64,000 nt of DNA from Valencia hispanica. Its lineage: Eukaryota > Chordata > Actinopteri > Cyprinodontiformes > Valenciidae. Where the stretch lies: NCBI GenBank assembly GCA_963556495.2, contig OY747703.1, forward strand, positions 60,598,796 through 60,662,795, given 5' to 3'. Both the position numbers and the translations under genes were made by a program. Shown one piece after another: positions 30,135 to 42,400 of this stretch. A model generated the notes under the pieces. It worked only from the letters and a program-made list of their open reading frames with translations, was not told the DNA's origin and searched no databases. Each line of letters opens with the position of its first letter. Position 1 is the first letter of the stretch.

Positions 30135-31070
30135 AAAGATCAGATCAGATCTTTACGTTATTACTGGGGGCCAATTTAATGCCATCCAGATGAAGTGATT
30201 GACTAATCAGTTTCTGTTTAAGAACTTCTGGTCCAAAGACAGAAACTTCTGTCTTGTCAGAATTTAAAAGCAAAAAGTTTAGATTCATCCATGTTTTTAT
30301 GTCTTCCAGACATGCCTGTAATCTACCTAACTGACTGGGTTCATCAGGATTTATGGATAAATATAGTTGTGTATCATCTGCATAGCTGTGGAAATCAAGT
30401 CCATTATCTGAGGCCATGAGAATATCATTAGTAACCTTCACCAGCGCTGTTTCAGTGCTATGATGAGCTCTAAAACCCTAAGTAAATGCATCGACCAAAT
30501 CAACAGCGTCTTCACAGGTCTGCCTAAAAAGTCAATCAGACAGAAGCAGCTGATCCAGAACGCTGCTGCTCGTGTTCCTCACTAGAACCAGGAAAGTAGA
30601 GCACATCACCCCAGTTCTAAAGTCCTTACACTGGCTCCCTGTAGCTCAGAGAATAGACTTCTAAATACTTTTACTAGTTTATAAATCATTACATGGCTTA
30701 GCACCAAAATATGATGATGATCTACTGTTACTATAGCAACCCTACCAGACCAATCAGATCCTCTAATTCCAGTCGACTCAACATCCCTAGAATCAGAACC
30801 AAACATGGAGAAGCAGCTTTCAGTTTCTATGCTCCTCTAATCTGGAACAAACTTCCAGAAAACCGCAAAGCTGCTGAAACACGGAGATCTTTAAAATCAC
30901 AACTAAAAACTGTTTAGAGCTGATTTTGAGTCATATTTCCATATATCGTACGTTTTGTTTATGCTTCTTGCTTTATTGCTGTTTTTATTTTACCCTTTAA
31001 ACATGTAAAGCACCTTGAATCAGCTTGTTGTTGAAAGTGTTGCTATACTAATAAAGTTGCCTAATTATGA
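30135..31070 (+). mobile_element. L2/CR1-like LINE copy with inverted 5' part
   Basis: Two opposed halves of one element. From about 30505 down to 30140 the minus strand encodes LVKVTNDILMASDNGL joined by an internal deletion to DFHSYADDTQLYLSINPDEP and then GIKLAPSNNVKI. From about 30505 the plus strand continues with NSVFTGLPKKSI, LIQNAAARVL, LPVAQRIDF, LNIPRIRTKHGEAAFSFYA and PLIWNKLPENRK. It ends in AAAGCACCTTGAATCAGCTT, then ATACTAATAAAGTTGCCTAA. Missing sequence at the junction is about 45 codons. The layout matches a 5' inversion produced by twin priming. Confidence 0.75.
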
Positions 31071-31084
31071 TAATAATAATGATG

Positions 31085-31260
31085 AAGATGATATTGAGGC
31101 GAAATCCCGGCATGAGGTTTTTCTGCATGGAGTTTGCATGTTCTCCCTGCGCATGCGTGGGTTCTCTCCAGGAACTCCGGCTTCCTCCCACAGTCCAAAA
31201 AAACCTGTCCAGGGTGAACCCCCCCCCCCGCATAGGATGGACGATGATGATGATTTCATG
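31085..31260 (+). mobile_element. Fragment of a common fish interspersed repeat
   Basis: Contains GTTTGCATGTTCTCCCTGCG, then CTCCGGCTTCCTCCCACAGT, then CCTGTCCAGGGTGAACCCC. This string is widespread in fish genomes. It is interrupted relative to longer copies. Family not assigned. Confidence 0.5.
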
Positions 31261-31429
31261 TTTCTGCCTTTTTTCTTTGTTGCAAGCTAAAGTGTGTCCT
31301 TAGGATGATTTTAGATGATTTTAGATGATTTTAGATGATTTCATGAGGAGCCAGAGCTCTTCTCTATAATCCATCTCAGCTCTTCTTCTGCGCAGCCCGG
31401 TTGTATAACTTCAGGGTGAGACGCAGCTT

Positions 31430-32060
31430 GAAGGTCAGCTGCTGCTGCCCCCTAGCGGCCGCTGTGTGTCACTGTCGGACCTCTCCTCCTCCATTTTGCC
31501 TCGGACAGCCGGCGGAGGAGCAGCGGCGGCTTGCAGCGTCACAACCCCCCCCCCCGCACCCACCCTCCACCCGGCGGTGCGTTGATCTCTCTGCGGCCTG
31601 AAGCGGCTCTTCAGCGGGATGGCGACGCTGCGGCGGTTCGGACGGAGCGGCTCTTCTGAGGATTTCTTCATTTAGCGGCTGTTTTGGGAGCGGAGCAGCG
31701 GCGGGTGTCGGTTCGGCTTCGGACGGTCAGGTACCGGTACCGGCTTTGTTCTAATTCTCGGTGATCGGCTTTGAGCTGCGGCTCCGGTTGATCCGCTCAG
31801 CGGGTCGCAGCGGGGCCACCAGGCCGCTGCTGCAGCCTCCCCCGGCGGCCTGGTGGCGCCGCGTCCCCCGGTCAGCATCCATCCGGCCCGGTGGGGGGGG
31901 GGGGTTATATAATGTGTGCGCTGTGCACGCGCCCTGCGCGCGACCGCCAGCATCTGTTATGGTGCGGATCCATGTGCGGGGTCTCTCTGCGGCTTTGTTT
32001 GGGTGGGAGCGGTTCGGTTCGGTTCGGTTCGGGCCTATAGCTGCAGGTGCGGCGCGGCCT
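31430..32060 (+). promoter_or_regulatory. tmem63b: CpG-rich promoter region of tmem63b
   Basis: Strong rise in GC and CpG content (GCGGCCGC, CGGCGGAGGAGCAGCGGCGG and similar). It includes a CTCCTCCATTTTGCC initiator-like context near 31485 and ends in (GGTTC)n at about 32008-32030. It lies upstream of the only plus-strand gene on this side, so it is taken as the tmem63b promoter. The distance to the first coding exon is 7.7 kb, so the link is by position. Confidence 0.55.
31490..31730 (+). other. tmem63b: Putative tmem63b noncoding first exon
   Basis: GC-rich segment closed by a donor GGTCAG|GTACCG (GT at 31731). The first coding exon at 39422 begins with an acceptor 27 bases before the ATG, so at least one upstream noncoding exon must exist; this is the best candidate. 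The start is approximate. Confidence 0.5.
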
Positions 32061-32914
32061 GCTGGAGCTCCAGCAGAAACCAGGTCAGTGAGTCAGAACC
32101 GGCTGGGCTGGGTTCGGTCCGGTCCAGCCTCCTCCTCATGATGATGATGATACAGGATAAAGACACCGGACGGTTCGGTTCTGGAGGTCGGTCCAGATTT
32201 AAACAACATTCCAGGATCTGGGATCCAAACTTTCTCACCTGTTCAGTGAGATTCCAGGATGGGAATCCCAGAACCCCAGAATCCCGTTTTCTCTGGACCT
32301 TAAAGGAAGTCAGTGTTCTGGGAATTTGGTTTTCCGGTTCCACGTCTGGGCTCGGTTCTGTGGTCCACCAGAACCAATCCTGGGTCCTCATTGGATCCGT
32401 CGGTATTCCAGTAACACGATGATGGACCTTCATCTCTGGTGTTCTGAAGAACTATTGTCCGGTCCGGTTCTTTTCCCCGGGGAGAAAAGTCCCACCGGGT
32501 CACTGGGCTGTAATCGGACCAGAACCAGAATCTCTCCTGCTATCAGGAGTGAAGGTCTTCATCAATCCTGAACTTGTTCATGTAGATATAAAGGTTCTGG
32601 TTCCGTGATGGGTTCCTGTGGTTCTGGAGACTCACACAGTGAAACATGCCAGCCTGTATTTCTGCTGGTTCTGCTTGGCCCGCTTACGACGCTTGTCGAG
32701 CCTCAGTCCACCCCTGGTGGAGCTGCCCCAGATTCTGGGATGGATCCTGGTTGATAATCATGTCGAGGCTGCAGTTATTCCTGGTGCTGCTGCACTTTTT
32801 CATTCCACTCAACTTTCCACCCTTCATCCAGCCCAATAATTGTGTCTAAAATCTGTAACAGGGAATTCTTGGATGTGATGGAAAATCCTGATGTCCAGAG
32901 GTTTTAGTTCCCTG

Positions 32915-34905
32915 TGAGTCAGAACCATCAGAACCAGAACTACCAGAACCAGCAAAAACTACCAGAACCCGTCAGAATCACCAGAATCATCAGAACCATC
33001 AAAACCCACCAGAACCAGCAAAAACTACCAGAACCATCAGAATCACCAGAACCAGCAAAAACTACCAGAACCAGCAAAAACTACCAGAATCATTAGAACC
33101 AGCAGAACCAGCAAAACCCACCAGAACCAGCAAAAACTACCAGAACCATCAGCATCACCAGAACCAGCAAAAACTACCAGAACCATCAGAATCACCAGAA
33201 CCAGCAAAACCCACCAGAACCAGCAAAAACTACCAGAACCATCAGAATCACCAGAACCAGCAAAAACTACCAGAACCCATCAGAATCACCAGAATCATCA
33301 AAACCCACCAGAACCAGCAAAAACTACCAGAACCATCAGAATCACCAGAACCAGCAAAACCCACCAGAACCAGCAAAAACTACCAGAACCATCAGCATCA
33401 CCAGAACCAGCAAAAACTACCAGAACCATCAGAATCACCAGAACCAGCAAAACCCACCAGAACCAGCAAAAACTACCAGAACCATCAGAATCACCAGAAC
33501 CAGCAAAAACTACCAGAACCCATCAAAACCCACCAGAACCAGCAAAAACTACCAGAACCATCAGAATCACCAGAACCATCAAAACCCACCAGAACCAGCA
33601 AAAACTACCAGAACCCATCAGAATCACCAGAACCATCAAAACCCACCAGAACCAGCAAAAACTACCAGAACCATCAGAATCACCAGAACCATCAAAACCC
33701 ACCAGAACCAGCAAAAACAACCAGAACCCATCAGACCCACCAGAATCACCAGAACCATCAATACCCACCAGAACCAGCAAAACCCACCAGAACCCACCAG
33801 AACCAGCAAAACCCACCAGAACCCACCAGAATCACCAGAACCATCAATACCCACCAGAACCATCAGAATCATTAGAACCAATCAGAATCATTAGAACCCA
33901 ACAGAATTACCAGAACCATCAGAACCCACCAGAACCAGCAAAAACTACCAGAACCATCCGAATCATTAGAACCCAACAGAATTACCAGAACCATCAGAAC
34001 CCACCAGAACCAGCAAAAACTACCAGAACCATCAGAATCACCAGAACCAGCAAAACCCACCAGAACCAGCAAAAACTACCAGAACCATCAGCATCACCAG
34101 AACCAGCAAAAACTACCAGAACCCGTCAGAATCACCAGAATCATCAGAACCATCAAAACCCACCAGAACCAGCAAAAACTACCAGAACCATCAGAATCAC
34201 CAGAACCAGCAAAAACTACCAGAACCCATCAAAACCCACCAGAACCAGCAAAAACTACCAGAACCATCAGAATCACCAGAACCATCAAAACCCACCAGAA
34301 CCAGCAAAAACTACCAGAACCATCAGAATCACCAGAACCATCAAAACCCACCAGAACCAGCAAAAACTACCAGAACCATCAGAATCACCAGAACCAGCAA
34401 AAACTACGAGAACCAGCAAAAACTACCAGAACCCATCAGACCCACCAGAATCACCAGAACCATCAATACCCACCAGAACCAGCAAAACCCACCAGAACCC
34501 ATCAGAATCACCAGAACCATCAAAAACTACCAGAACCATCAGAATCATTAGAACCAATCAGAATCATTAGAACCCAACAGAATTACCAGAACCATCAGAA
34601 CCCACCAGAACCAGCAAAAACTACCAGAACCATCCGAATCATTAGAACCCAACAGAATTACCAGAACCATCAGAACCCACCAGAACCAGCAAAAACTACC
34701 AGAACCATCAGAATCATTAGAACCAGCAAAAACTACCAGAATCATTAGAACCAGCAAAAAGCAAAAATTACCAGAACCCATCAGACCCACCAGAATCAAA
34801 AGAACCATCAGAACCCACCAGAACCAGCAAAAACTACCAGAACCCAGCAAAAACTACCAGAACCAGCAAAATCCACCAGAACCAACAAGAACCCACCAGA
34901 ACCAC
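32915..34905. repeat. 2-kb minisatellite of CAGAACCAGCAAAAACTAC units, tmem63b intron 1
   Basis: Tandem, irregular combinations of ACCAGAACCAGCAAAAACT, ACCAGAACCATCAGAATC and AAAACCCACCAGAACC. Larger blocks are duplicated: for example the stretch near 33850-34010 recurs at about 34545-34700, and 33000-33350 resembles 34140-34400. The shared core is CCAGAACC. Confidence 0.95.
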
Positions 34906-34909
34906 AGGA

Positions 34910-37900
34910 AATAAATGAATGTTTCACTCTGTGTGTGACAGATCTTTGTAATCGATGAGTTTCATAAGATGGTTCTGGTTCTGAAGGTCCAACTTGATCA
35001 GAGACGGTGATGATGGGCGTCACCGCATCTGGGACAAAGTTCTCCTCCAGGTCCGGTTCCGTAGACGGGTTCTAACTGTCAGAGCAACGTTCCTGAAAGA
35101 AGACCCAGGAAAACCTTTGGGTTCGATCGGGTCAGAGAATCGGATCATTAGTCGGCTGATGGTTCTGACCCGGAATCTTCTACCTTCTCCTTTGATCAGC
35201 AGAGCATATATGGAGCAAGGTTCTGATTGATGAAAGGTTCTGGTTCTTTCAGAACTCTATGGGTCCATTTCAGGTACATGTTGGATCACTTTCAGAACTG
35301 ATCCACATCTGGGTTTCCTGTTGGTTCTGGTTCTGGTCAGCAGTAGCTAAACTGGACAAGCTGTTGGTCCCGGTTCTGAACGGTTCTATCCAAGATGTCT
35401 TGGACCCGTAACAGGTCCGGAACCGGGTCATCCGTCTGACTGAGGTTCTGTTCCTCAGCAGCTCATGATGCTTCTGGACCAGAACCTTTCAGAACCTCTG
35501 TGATATCTGAGGGGAACTGATGTTCTTTGAGTTTCTCCTTTCAGAACGTGATGGAAAAACCCAAAAGAACCGAGCCAGCAGCTGGAACCGTGTCGGAACC
35601 AGGAGTCCTTTCTATATCAGGAATGGGTCCAAAGGTTCTGAGAAATGTTTTCTGGAGGCGATGGCGCTGCTGATTGGACCTGGTGCCCTGAGGCTCCGCC
35701 TTCTGCAGCGGGCCTGATGAGCCTCCGACCCGTTTTAAACCAGAACACGCTGAGCGGTTCTGGTTCCCTCTGACCCACCTCATCGATCCCGGTCCGACTG
35801 AAGGGAACCAACTCTGCTACCGTACACTGGGAAAGGTTCTGGGGTCGGCCGGTTCTGTTTAAGTTCTACTCAGATGCACTGACCCGGTTCTTCCAGGCCG
35901 GTCCCGGATCCAGAACGAAGGAACCAACAGATTATTCCCAGTTCTGGATCCGACCAGGAATCCTGGGAATTCTTGGTTCTGATGATTAGAGTCGATCTCC
36001 TGCTGACTGATCCGTGTTCTACAGAACCGCTGCGGTGGGTCCAATCGGCACCGTCGTTGATCAGAACCAGAACTCTGTGTCGGGGAGATGTTGGTGGAAA
36101 GACACCAGAACCTCTTTATTGGTTCTATTACATGTTTACGGTTCTGCAGGGGAACAGTTAGAACCGTTCTGACTAGAGACAGAACCAGAACCAGGCGGTT
36201 CTGGACAAACAGAACCCACTTACAGGACTTCAGATGCTGAAACCTGCACCAGAACCTCTTTCTGTCGCTTTCCTCTGAAGCTCCTTATCGTTATCTTCCA
36301 GCTGCAGGCCCGGCAGAACCGGCTCTGGGCCAATCAGAACCTGTCTGAGCTGATAGTGGGAGGGGCGGTATCCGATGAGTCATGCTCCTGTGGTGCCATG
36401 GCAACGGGGGGGAGGGGCTGAATGATGCTGAGGAAGCTTCCATATCCAGCTCCCCCTGCTGGCTGCAGTGGGCAGAACCAGTAGAACATTTATGGATCTG
36501 CAGAACCTCCTAGGTCCAAAAGGCCCGGGACGAGGAGAGGGGAACCGAGGCCAAACAGAACCACTGAAAGACCTCCAGAACTAGACAGCGGGTCAGCTGG
36601 ATCAGGACTTTCCAGCTCGATAGAACCAGAACCTCAACTTTAACGCAGCTCAGAGTTTTAGGAACTAAATGAGTCCAAACAGCTTTCGGACCGGTACCGG
36701 ATGATGTAAGGATGGACCGGCTGGAACCCTGACCCCACTTCTGGATCAGTTCTGACTCGGCTAAAGGAGAAACCCAGCGGGTTCTTGTGTGATGTAGTCG
36801 TGATGTCATCAGCCTGTGATCTAAAGTTTACCCCACAGGTTCTGATGGTTCTGGTGGTTCTGACTCGTGTGGAGAGCTCGGTTAGCAGGCTAATATTAGC
36901 GTTAGCATGCTTAGCTCTGGTGGTTTCATGTTGAACTTCTGTCCACCGCGTTTAAAGGGGAACTTGGCAACTATTTCAGCTGAATAAACATGTTTAGAAA
37001 TCCTTTGGATGGTTAAATGACGTGTTCCGGTTAAAACGGTGAGGAAAACCAACCCTGCAACTTTGGGAGCAATGTCCCCGAAAGTTAGAAACAGGAAGTA
37101 TCGAAAAAATTTAGATAAGATCAAATATATTAAGATGATTAAAGATAAGAATTCAGTTGACTGATCCAGTCATAGCAGGTGAGATGATTATTTCCCCGTG
37201 GCATCAGCAGCACCTTGTCCTCTCAGACCCACAACTGTCTCTGCATATTGTTCCGTGGGGAAAAGGTTCCCCTCTGGAACCCAGCCGGGGTCAGGCCGAC
37301 TTTTCAGGTGTAAGAATCCCTCAGTTTATTAAACCTGCGCACGGATTTGGGGTCCAGCATGAAAGTATAGATATGAGTCGTTGTAGCCGGGACCGTGTCC
37401 GCGGTAATATTGATCAGTTACAGTTTTGTCCCCACCACTTAAAAACCTGATGTTCTTTTTGTTGTTTGTTTTTTAAACGGTGCAGAGAGGAAGGGAAGAT
37501 TGTTGAGTGTTTTTATCATTCTTCCTCTAGTCTGCCAAACGGATTCTGGGTTGATTGTGCAGAATCCCCTCTTGAACTCTGCTGTGGAGACGGAACGTGT
37601 AAACTGCAGCCATTCATTTATGAAGGTGTTCAGCAGAAGAACAGGGGTTGCAGAATTCACAGGAACAAAAAACGTATCCGCCCTCCCAATCTTCTTATCC
37701 AGAGATAAGAAATGAATGACCAGAGGGGGGGGAGCACCCTGGATAACACACTACAAAATATAGTTGTCAATGTTCTATAATACTGTGTATAATATATTAC
37801 TCACCTCAGTAGACATTTCTCCACACGAAAAAGTTGCCCGACAAAACCATACAAATGCGCATCAGCTTCGGTAAGAAGGGGTAGTGTGTCGTTTTTTTTA

Positions 37901-38390
37901 CGACAGTGTTGTGAAATATACGTCCCAGACCTGTAGGGGGAGCTGGTTGAGAAAACATACGACGACAAAAGTGAAAACCAGCGAATAAATGGCCAGAGTT
38001 GCCAAATTCCCCTTTAATTGACTCATTCCTAGAGCGCTTTAGAGGGTCAACACTTCCAGCTGGAGCACTGCTACAAGCTAACTGTTGTTAGCATTAGCAT
38101 GTTAGCATGGTGAGCCAGTTCAGAGAGCAGTGCATTATGGGTTCCCTCAAGCAAAACAAATCTTGCCGTTACTGTATCACAAGATGAATTTCTAGTCACT
38201 TTAATACTAGTTTAAAATCTGTGGATGGAAATTAAAACACAAATTGTAAACAGTCACTAACGGTAACAAGCTAATATTAGCTGTAAATACAGTTTATTTT
38301 CTTATTGGAAATTTGAACTTCAGGACTTTGAGGTGCACTGTACATGAAAACTACAGAAAATCCCAGTAGTTGGCAGCAAATGTTATCCTG
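34910..38390. other. tmem63b intron 1, mostly unique sequence
   Basis: No exon or domain found. The words GGTTCTG and CAGAACC are strongly over-represented from 34970 to 36860. GTTAGCATGCTAAT-type words appear at about 36890 and 38070, foreshadowing the array that follows. Confidence 0.45.
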
Positions 38391-39335
38391 CTAATGTTAG
38401 CCTGCTAATTATTAGCCTGCTAATGTTAACCTGCTAATGTTAACCTGCTAATCATTAGCCTTTTGATGTTATCCTGCTAGTGTTATCCTGCTAATTATTA
38501 GCCTGCTAATGTTAACCTGCTAAAGTTAGCCTGCTAATCATTAGCCTTTTGATGTTATCCTGCTAGTATTAGCCTGCTAATTATTAGCCTGCTAATTATT
38601 AGCCTATTAATGTTATCCTGCTAGTGTTAGCCTGCTAATTATTAGCCTGCTAATCATTAGCCTTTTAATGTTATCCTGCTAGTGTTAGCCTGCTAATTGT
38701 TAGCCTGCTAATCATTAGCCTTTTAATCTTATCCTGCTAGTGTTATCCTGTTAGTGTTAGCCTGCTAACCATTAGCCTTTTAATGTTATCCTGCTAGTGT
38801 TAGCCTGCTAATAATTAGCCTTTTAATCTTATCCTGCTAGTGTTAGCCTGCTAATTATTAGCGTTCTAATTATTAGCCTGCTAATTATTAGCCTGCTAAT
38901 TATTAGCCTGCTAATTATTAGCCTGCTAATTATTAGCCTGCTAGTGTTAGCCTGCTAATAATTAGCCTTTTAATGTAAGCCTGCTAGTGTTAGCCTGCTA
39001 ATTTTAGCCTGCTAGTGTTAGCCTGCTAGTGTTAGCCTGCTAATTTTAGCCTGCTAGTGTTAGCCTGCTAATTTTAGCCTGCTAGTGTTAGCCTGCTAAT
39101 TTTAGCCTGCTAGTGTTAGCCTGCTAGTGTTAGCCTGCTAATTTTAGCCTGCTAATTATTAGCCTGCTAATTATTAGCCTGCTAGTTATCCTGCTAATTG
39201 TTAGCCTTTTAATGTTATCCTGCTAGTGTTTGCCTGCTAGTTTTAGCCTGCTAATCATTAGCCTTTTAATGTTAGCCTGATAGTGTTAGCCTGCTAATAA
39301 TTAGCCCTTTAATGTTAGCCTGATAGGGTTAGCCT
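38390..39335. repeat. Minisatellite TTAGCCTGCTAAT, tmem63b intron 1
   Basis: About 950 bp of 13-16-bp units (TTAGCCTGCTAATTA, TTAGCCTGCTAGTG, TTAGCCTTTTAATG). It ends about 90 bp before the first coding exon acceptor. The unit contains the near-palindrome TAGCAGGCTA. Confidence 0.92.
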
Positions 39336-39434
39336 GCTGTTTTTAGATGTTACTGGAAATTCCGATGCATTGCCCCACATCCCAAACATTTACCTTCTCT
39401 CTCTTTGTCTCTCTCCTTCAGATTCCCAGTGAGG

Positions 39435-39446
39435 ATGTGGCAGTGA
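39435..39446 (+). promoter_or_regulatory. tmem63b: Minimal upstream ORF (M-W-Q-stop) ahead of tmem63b start
   Basis: In the exon that starts at 39422, ATG TGG CAG TGA lies just upstream; its stop ends two bases before the main ATG at 39449. Such a short uORF so close to the start could lower initiation or favour leaky scanning. Confidence 0.4.
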
Positions 39447-39448
39447 GC

Positions 39449-42400
39449 ATGCTCAGTGCGCTGATTGACACCATGGGGTTAGTGGATAACGACCAGCCCT
39501 GCGGTGGTCGAGAAAACTGTGCAGCCAGCAATGCATCCAATGACTACTGCTACTTAGCCCGCATCCGCAGCACGGTGCTGCAGGGCCTGCCGTTCGGAGG
39601 CGTGCCCACCGTGCTCGCTCTTGACTTCATGTGCTTCCTGGTAAGTCGTCCCCGGCAACACAGAATGCAGTGTTTTTACCCCAGGTGCTAGATGTGGGCA
39701 AACCTACATGGTGCTTCTGATCCTGAACCTGTACACAAGGACAGAAATGCTCCTCAGGTAGTTCCAACGAGAACCAGTGTCAACAGTGGGAAGCCATATG
39801 TATTTATGGATATTTATATTAATTACAACCACATTTTCTTAGTATTGTCGAAGACCAGAGCTGTTTGCGTCACACAGATGACATGGAGAAAATACCCTCT
39901 GCTAAAAGCAATCTGGAAAAAACCCAAAGTGCACCGCCACCAAGGTGTAATCATTCTTTATTTATATTTAGTAGGCTAGTGCCGTATGTTGGTTCATTTT
40001 CTGGTCTGACACCGTTTGAACTCTGAATGAATCAGTGAAGGATCCATCAGTGGGGCGACCATCTTTATGCAATAAAGGTTGGAATTGGCTTCACCTTCCA
40101 GTAAGCGGGAGCTTTGACACTGGTTGCTCCATGAGCGGTTTTCCTCCCCCTCCGGCTGGATCCGTGTCATGTGGTTCCTGACGGGAGTCCTGCAGGGACA
40201 TGTGGCCTCGCCAGGCCAGGACCTGACCTCTGATCATGAGTTATGTCTGCTGTGTCTGAGGCCAAGGCGAACCACAGAGAATCCAGCCGAAGCCAAATGA
40301 TTTTATCTCCTCGGCTTCGTTCCATAATATTTTCGGGGAGTGATCTTCAGACTTCTGTATTTGTAGAACATCATGAAAGCATCCAAGGAATCTGGAGGAC
40401 TTTTAGGGAGCAGATTCAGCTGGATGCGGTAATCCATGATCCTTCAGAACCATCATCCATCAGCAGCTGGTAGAACCTCATAGAGCAGGTATCACTGTGG
40501 AGAACCTTCATCCAGCTCTACGGTCCAGAGAAGAAGCCTGATGCTCTCCTCAGAGGAGGAGGCAGCTTCTCTGGGCTCCTCTGCGATGCACCATCACCCA
40601 GTGGGAACCTGGACCAGATGGATCAGGTCTCCAAATGTTTACTGGAAGAGGAGCCGCCAGGTGATGCTGGGAGGAGGTATCATGGTCTGGGCCTGGATCA
40701 TCTCCTCTTCTCTGATGCAGAAAGTCCAGCAGTGATTCTAGAGCAACATCTGCTGCTTTCAGGACCACCATCATCTTCCACAGAGACGATGGCTGAGGAA
40801 GAGGAGGGTACAGCTACTGGACTGGTCTCCAGTGATGGAGGTCCGGATCCTCCTCAGGAGAACCGCTGTGTTTTGGGAGAAGGAAGGGGAGCAGAACAGC
40901 TGGATGCCACCAGATGGCGGCTGGTTTCTAGAATGATTCTGTTTCCGTCAAAAGAACAGCTGGAGGCTCTCCTGCTCTTCATCACGTCCTAACGCTCCTC
41001 CTCTTCTTCTTCTTCAGGTGCTCCTCTTCGTCTTCTCCATCCTGAGGAAGGTTGCGTGGGATTATGGCCGCCTGGCGCTGGTCACAGATGCAGACAGGTA
41101 AATTTCATCACTGCCCCCCTAGTGGCCGTCCAGCTAAAATGTTGTTTTAGTCACCACACGAGGCAGCAGAGAGCTACCTGTCCACATGGCGATGTTCAGC
41201 TGTGGTTCCTCTATCTAAATGGCGGTTCCAGCAGAACCTGGTGGGTTCCTGATGACCCATGCCAGCAGAACTCGTCCTCCTACCAACACAGCCCACAACC
41301 AGTTCAAATGGAGCTCAGGTTATTTTTATAGCGCGAGTTCACAACATGTCCTATCAAGGCACTTTACAGGAAAAGTCATTTCAAATCAATCACACAAACA
41401 TTCCGATCAGTTTAAAGGTTTTCTGTCTAAGGAATTCCAGCAGGTTGCATCGAGTCATTGACCTTAAGAACCTTCAGAACCAGGATCCAGTTTTTATCAC
41501 TTTAGAATTACCAGTCAGTCATGATTTTACATGATCCCTTTAGGTCATCATTTTACTCTGGGGAACATCTTGGCTCTTGAGAATGTCTCTGAGAAAATAT
41601 TTTTACTCCGAGTAGCGTCTCGCCTCTTGGGAGCATCTTTGGGGAACGTCTCATTTCTTAGGAATGTCTCGTTTCTTAGGAACGTCTCGTTTCTGGGGAA
41701 CGTCTCTGGGGAACGTCTCGTCTCTGGGGAACGTCTCGTTTCTGGGGAACGTCTCTGGGGAACGTCTCGTCTCTGGGGAACGTCTCGTCTCTGGGGAACG
41801 TCTCGTTTCTCTGGCGAACGTCTCGTTTCTCTGGGGAACGTCTCGTTTCTGGGGAACGTCTCTGGGGAACGTCTCGTCTCTGGGGAACGTCTCGTCTCTG
41901 GGGAACGTCTCGTTTCTCTGGGGAACGTCTCGTTTCTCTGGGGAACGTCTCGTTTCTCTGGGGAACGTCTCGTTTCTCTGGGGAACGTCTCGTTTCTCTG
42001 GCGAACGTCTCGTTTCTCTGGGGAACGTCTCGTTTCTCTGGGGAACGTCTCGTTTCTCTGGGGAACGTCTCGTTTCTCTGGGGAACGTCTCGTTTCTCTG
42101 GGGAACGTCTCGTTTCTCTGGGGAACGTCTCGTTTCTCTGGGGAACGTCTCGTTTCTCTGGGGAACGTCTCGTTTCTCTGGGGATCGTCTCGTTTCTGGC
42201 GAACGTCTCGTTTCTTGGGAACCTCTCTGGCGAACGTCTCGTTTCTTGGGAACCTCTCTGGGGAACGTCTCGTTTCTTGGGAACCTCTCTGGGGAACGTC
42301 TCGTTTCTTGGGAACCTCTCTGGGGAACGTCTCGTTTCTTGGGAACCTCTCTGGGGAACGTCTCGTTTCTTAGGAACCTCTCTGGGGAACGTCTCGTTTC

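Noticed and set aside
31401..32571. ORFs in the CpG-rich region (up to 168 aa)
   Set aside because: GC-rich DNA has few stops; no homology, and the region fits a promoter and 5' UTR.
33523..34850. ORFs of Phe/Trp/Gly/Val-rich repeats on the minus strand
   Set aside because: Translation of the CAGAACCAGCAAAAACTAC array in intron 1.
37157..37715. Several ORFs of 71-97 aa
   Set aside because: No recognisable domain, no splice context, base composition like the surrounding intron.
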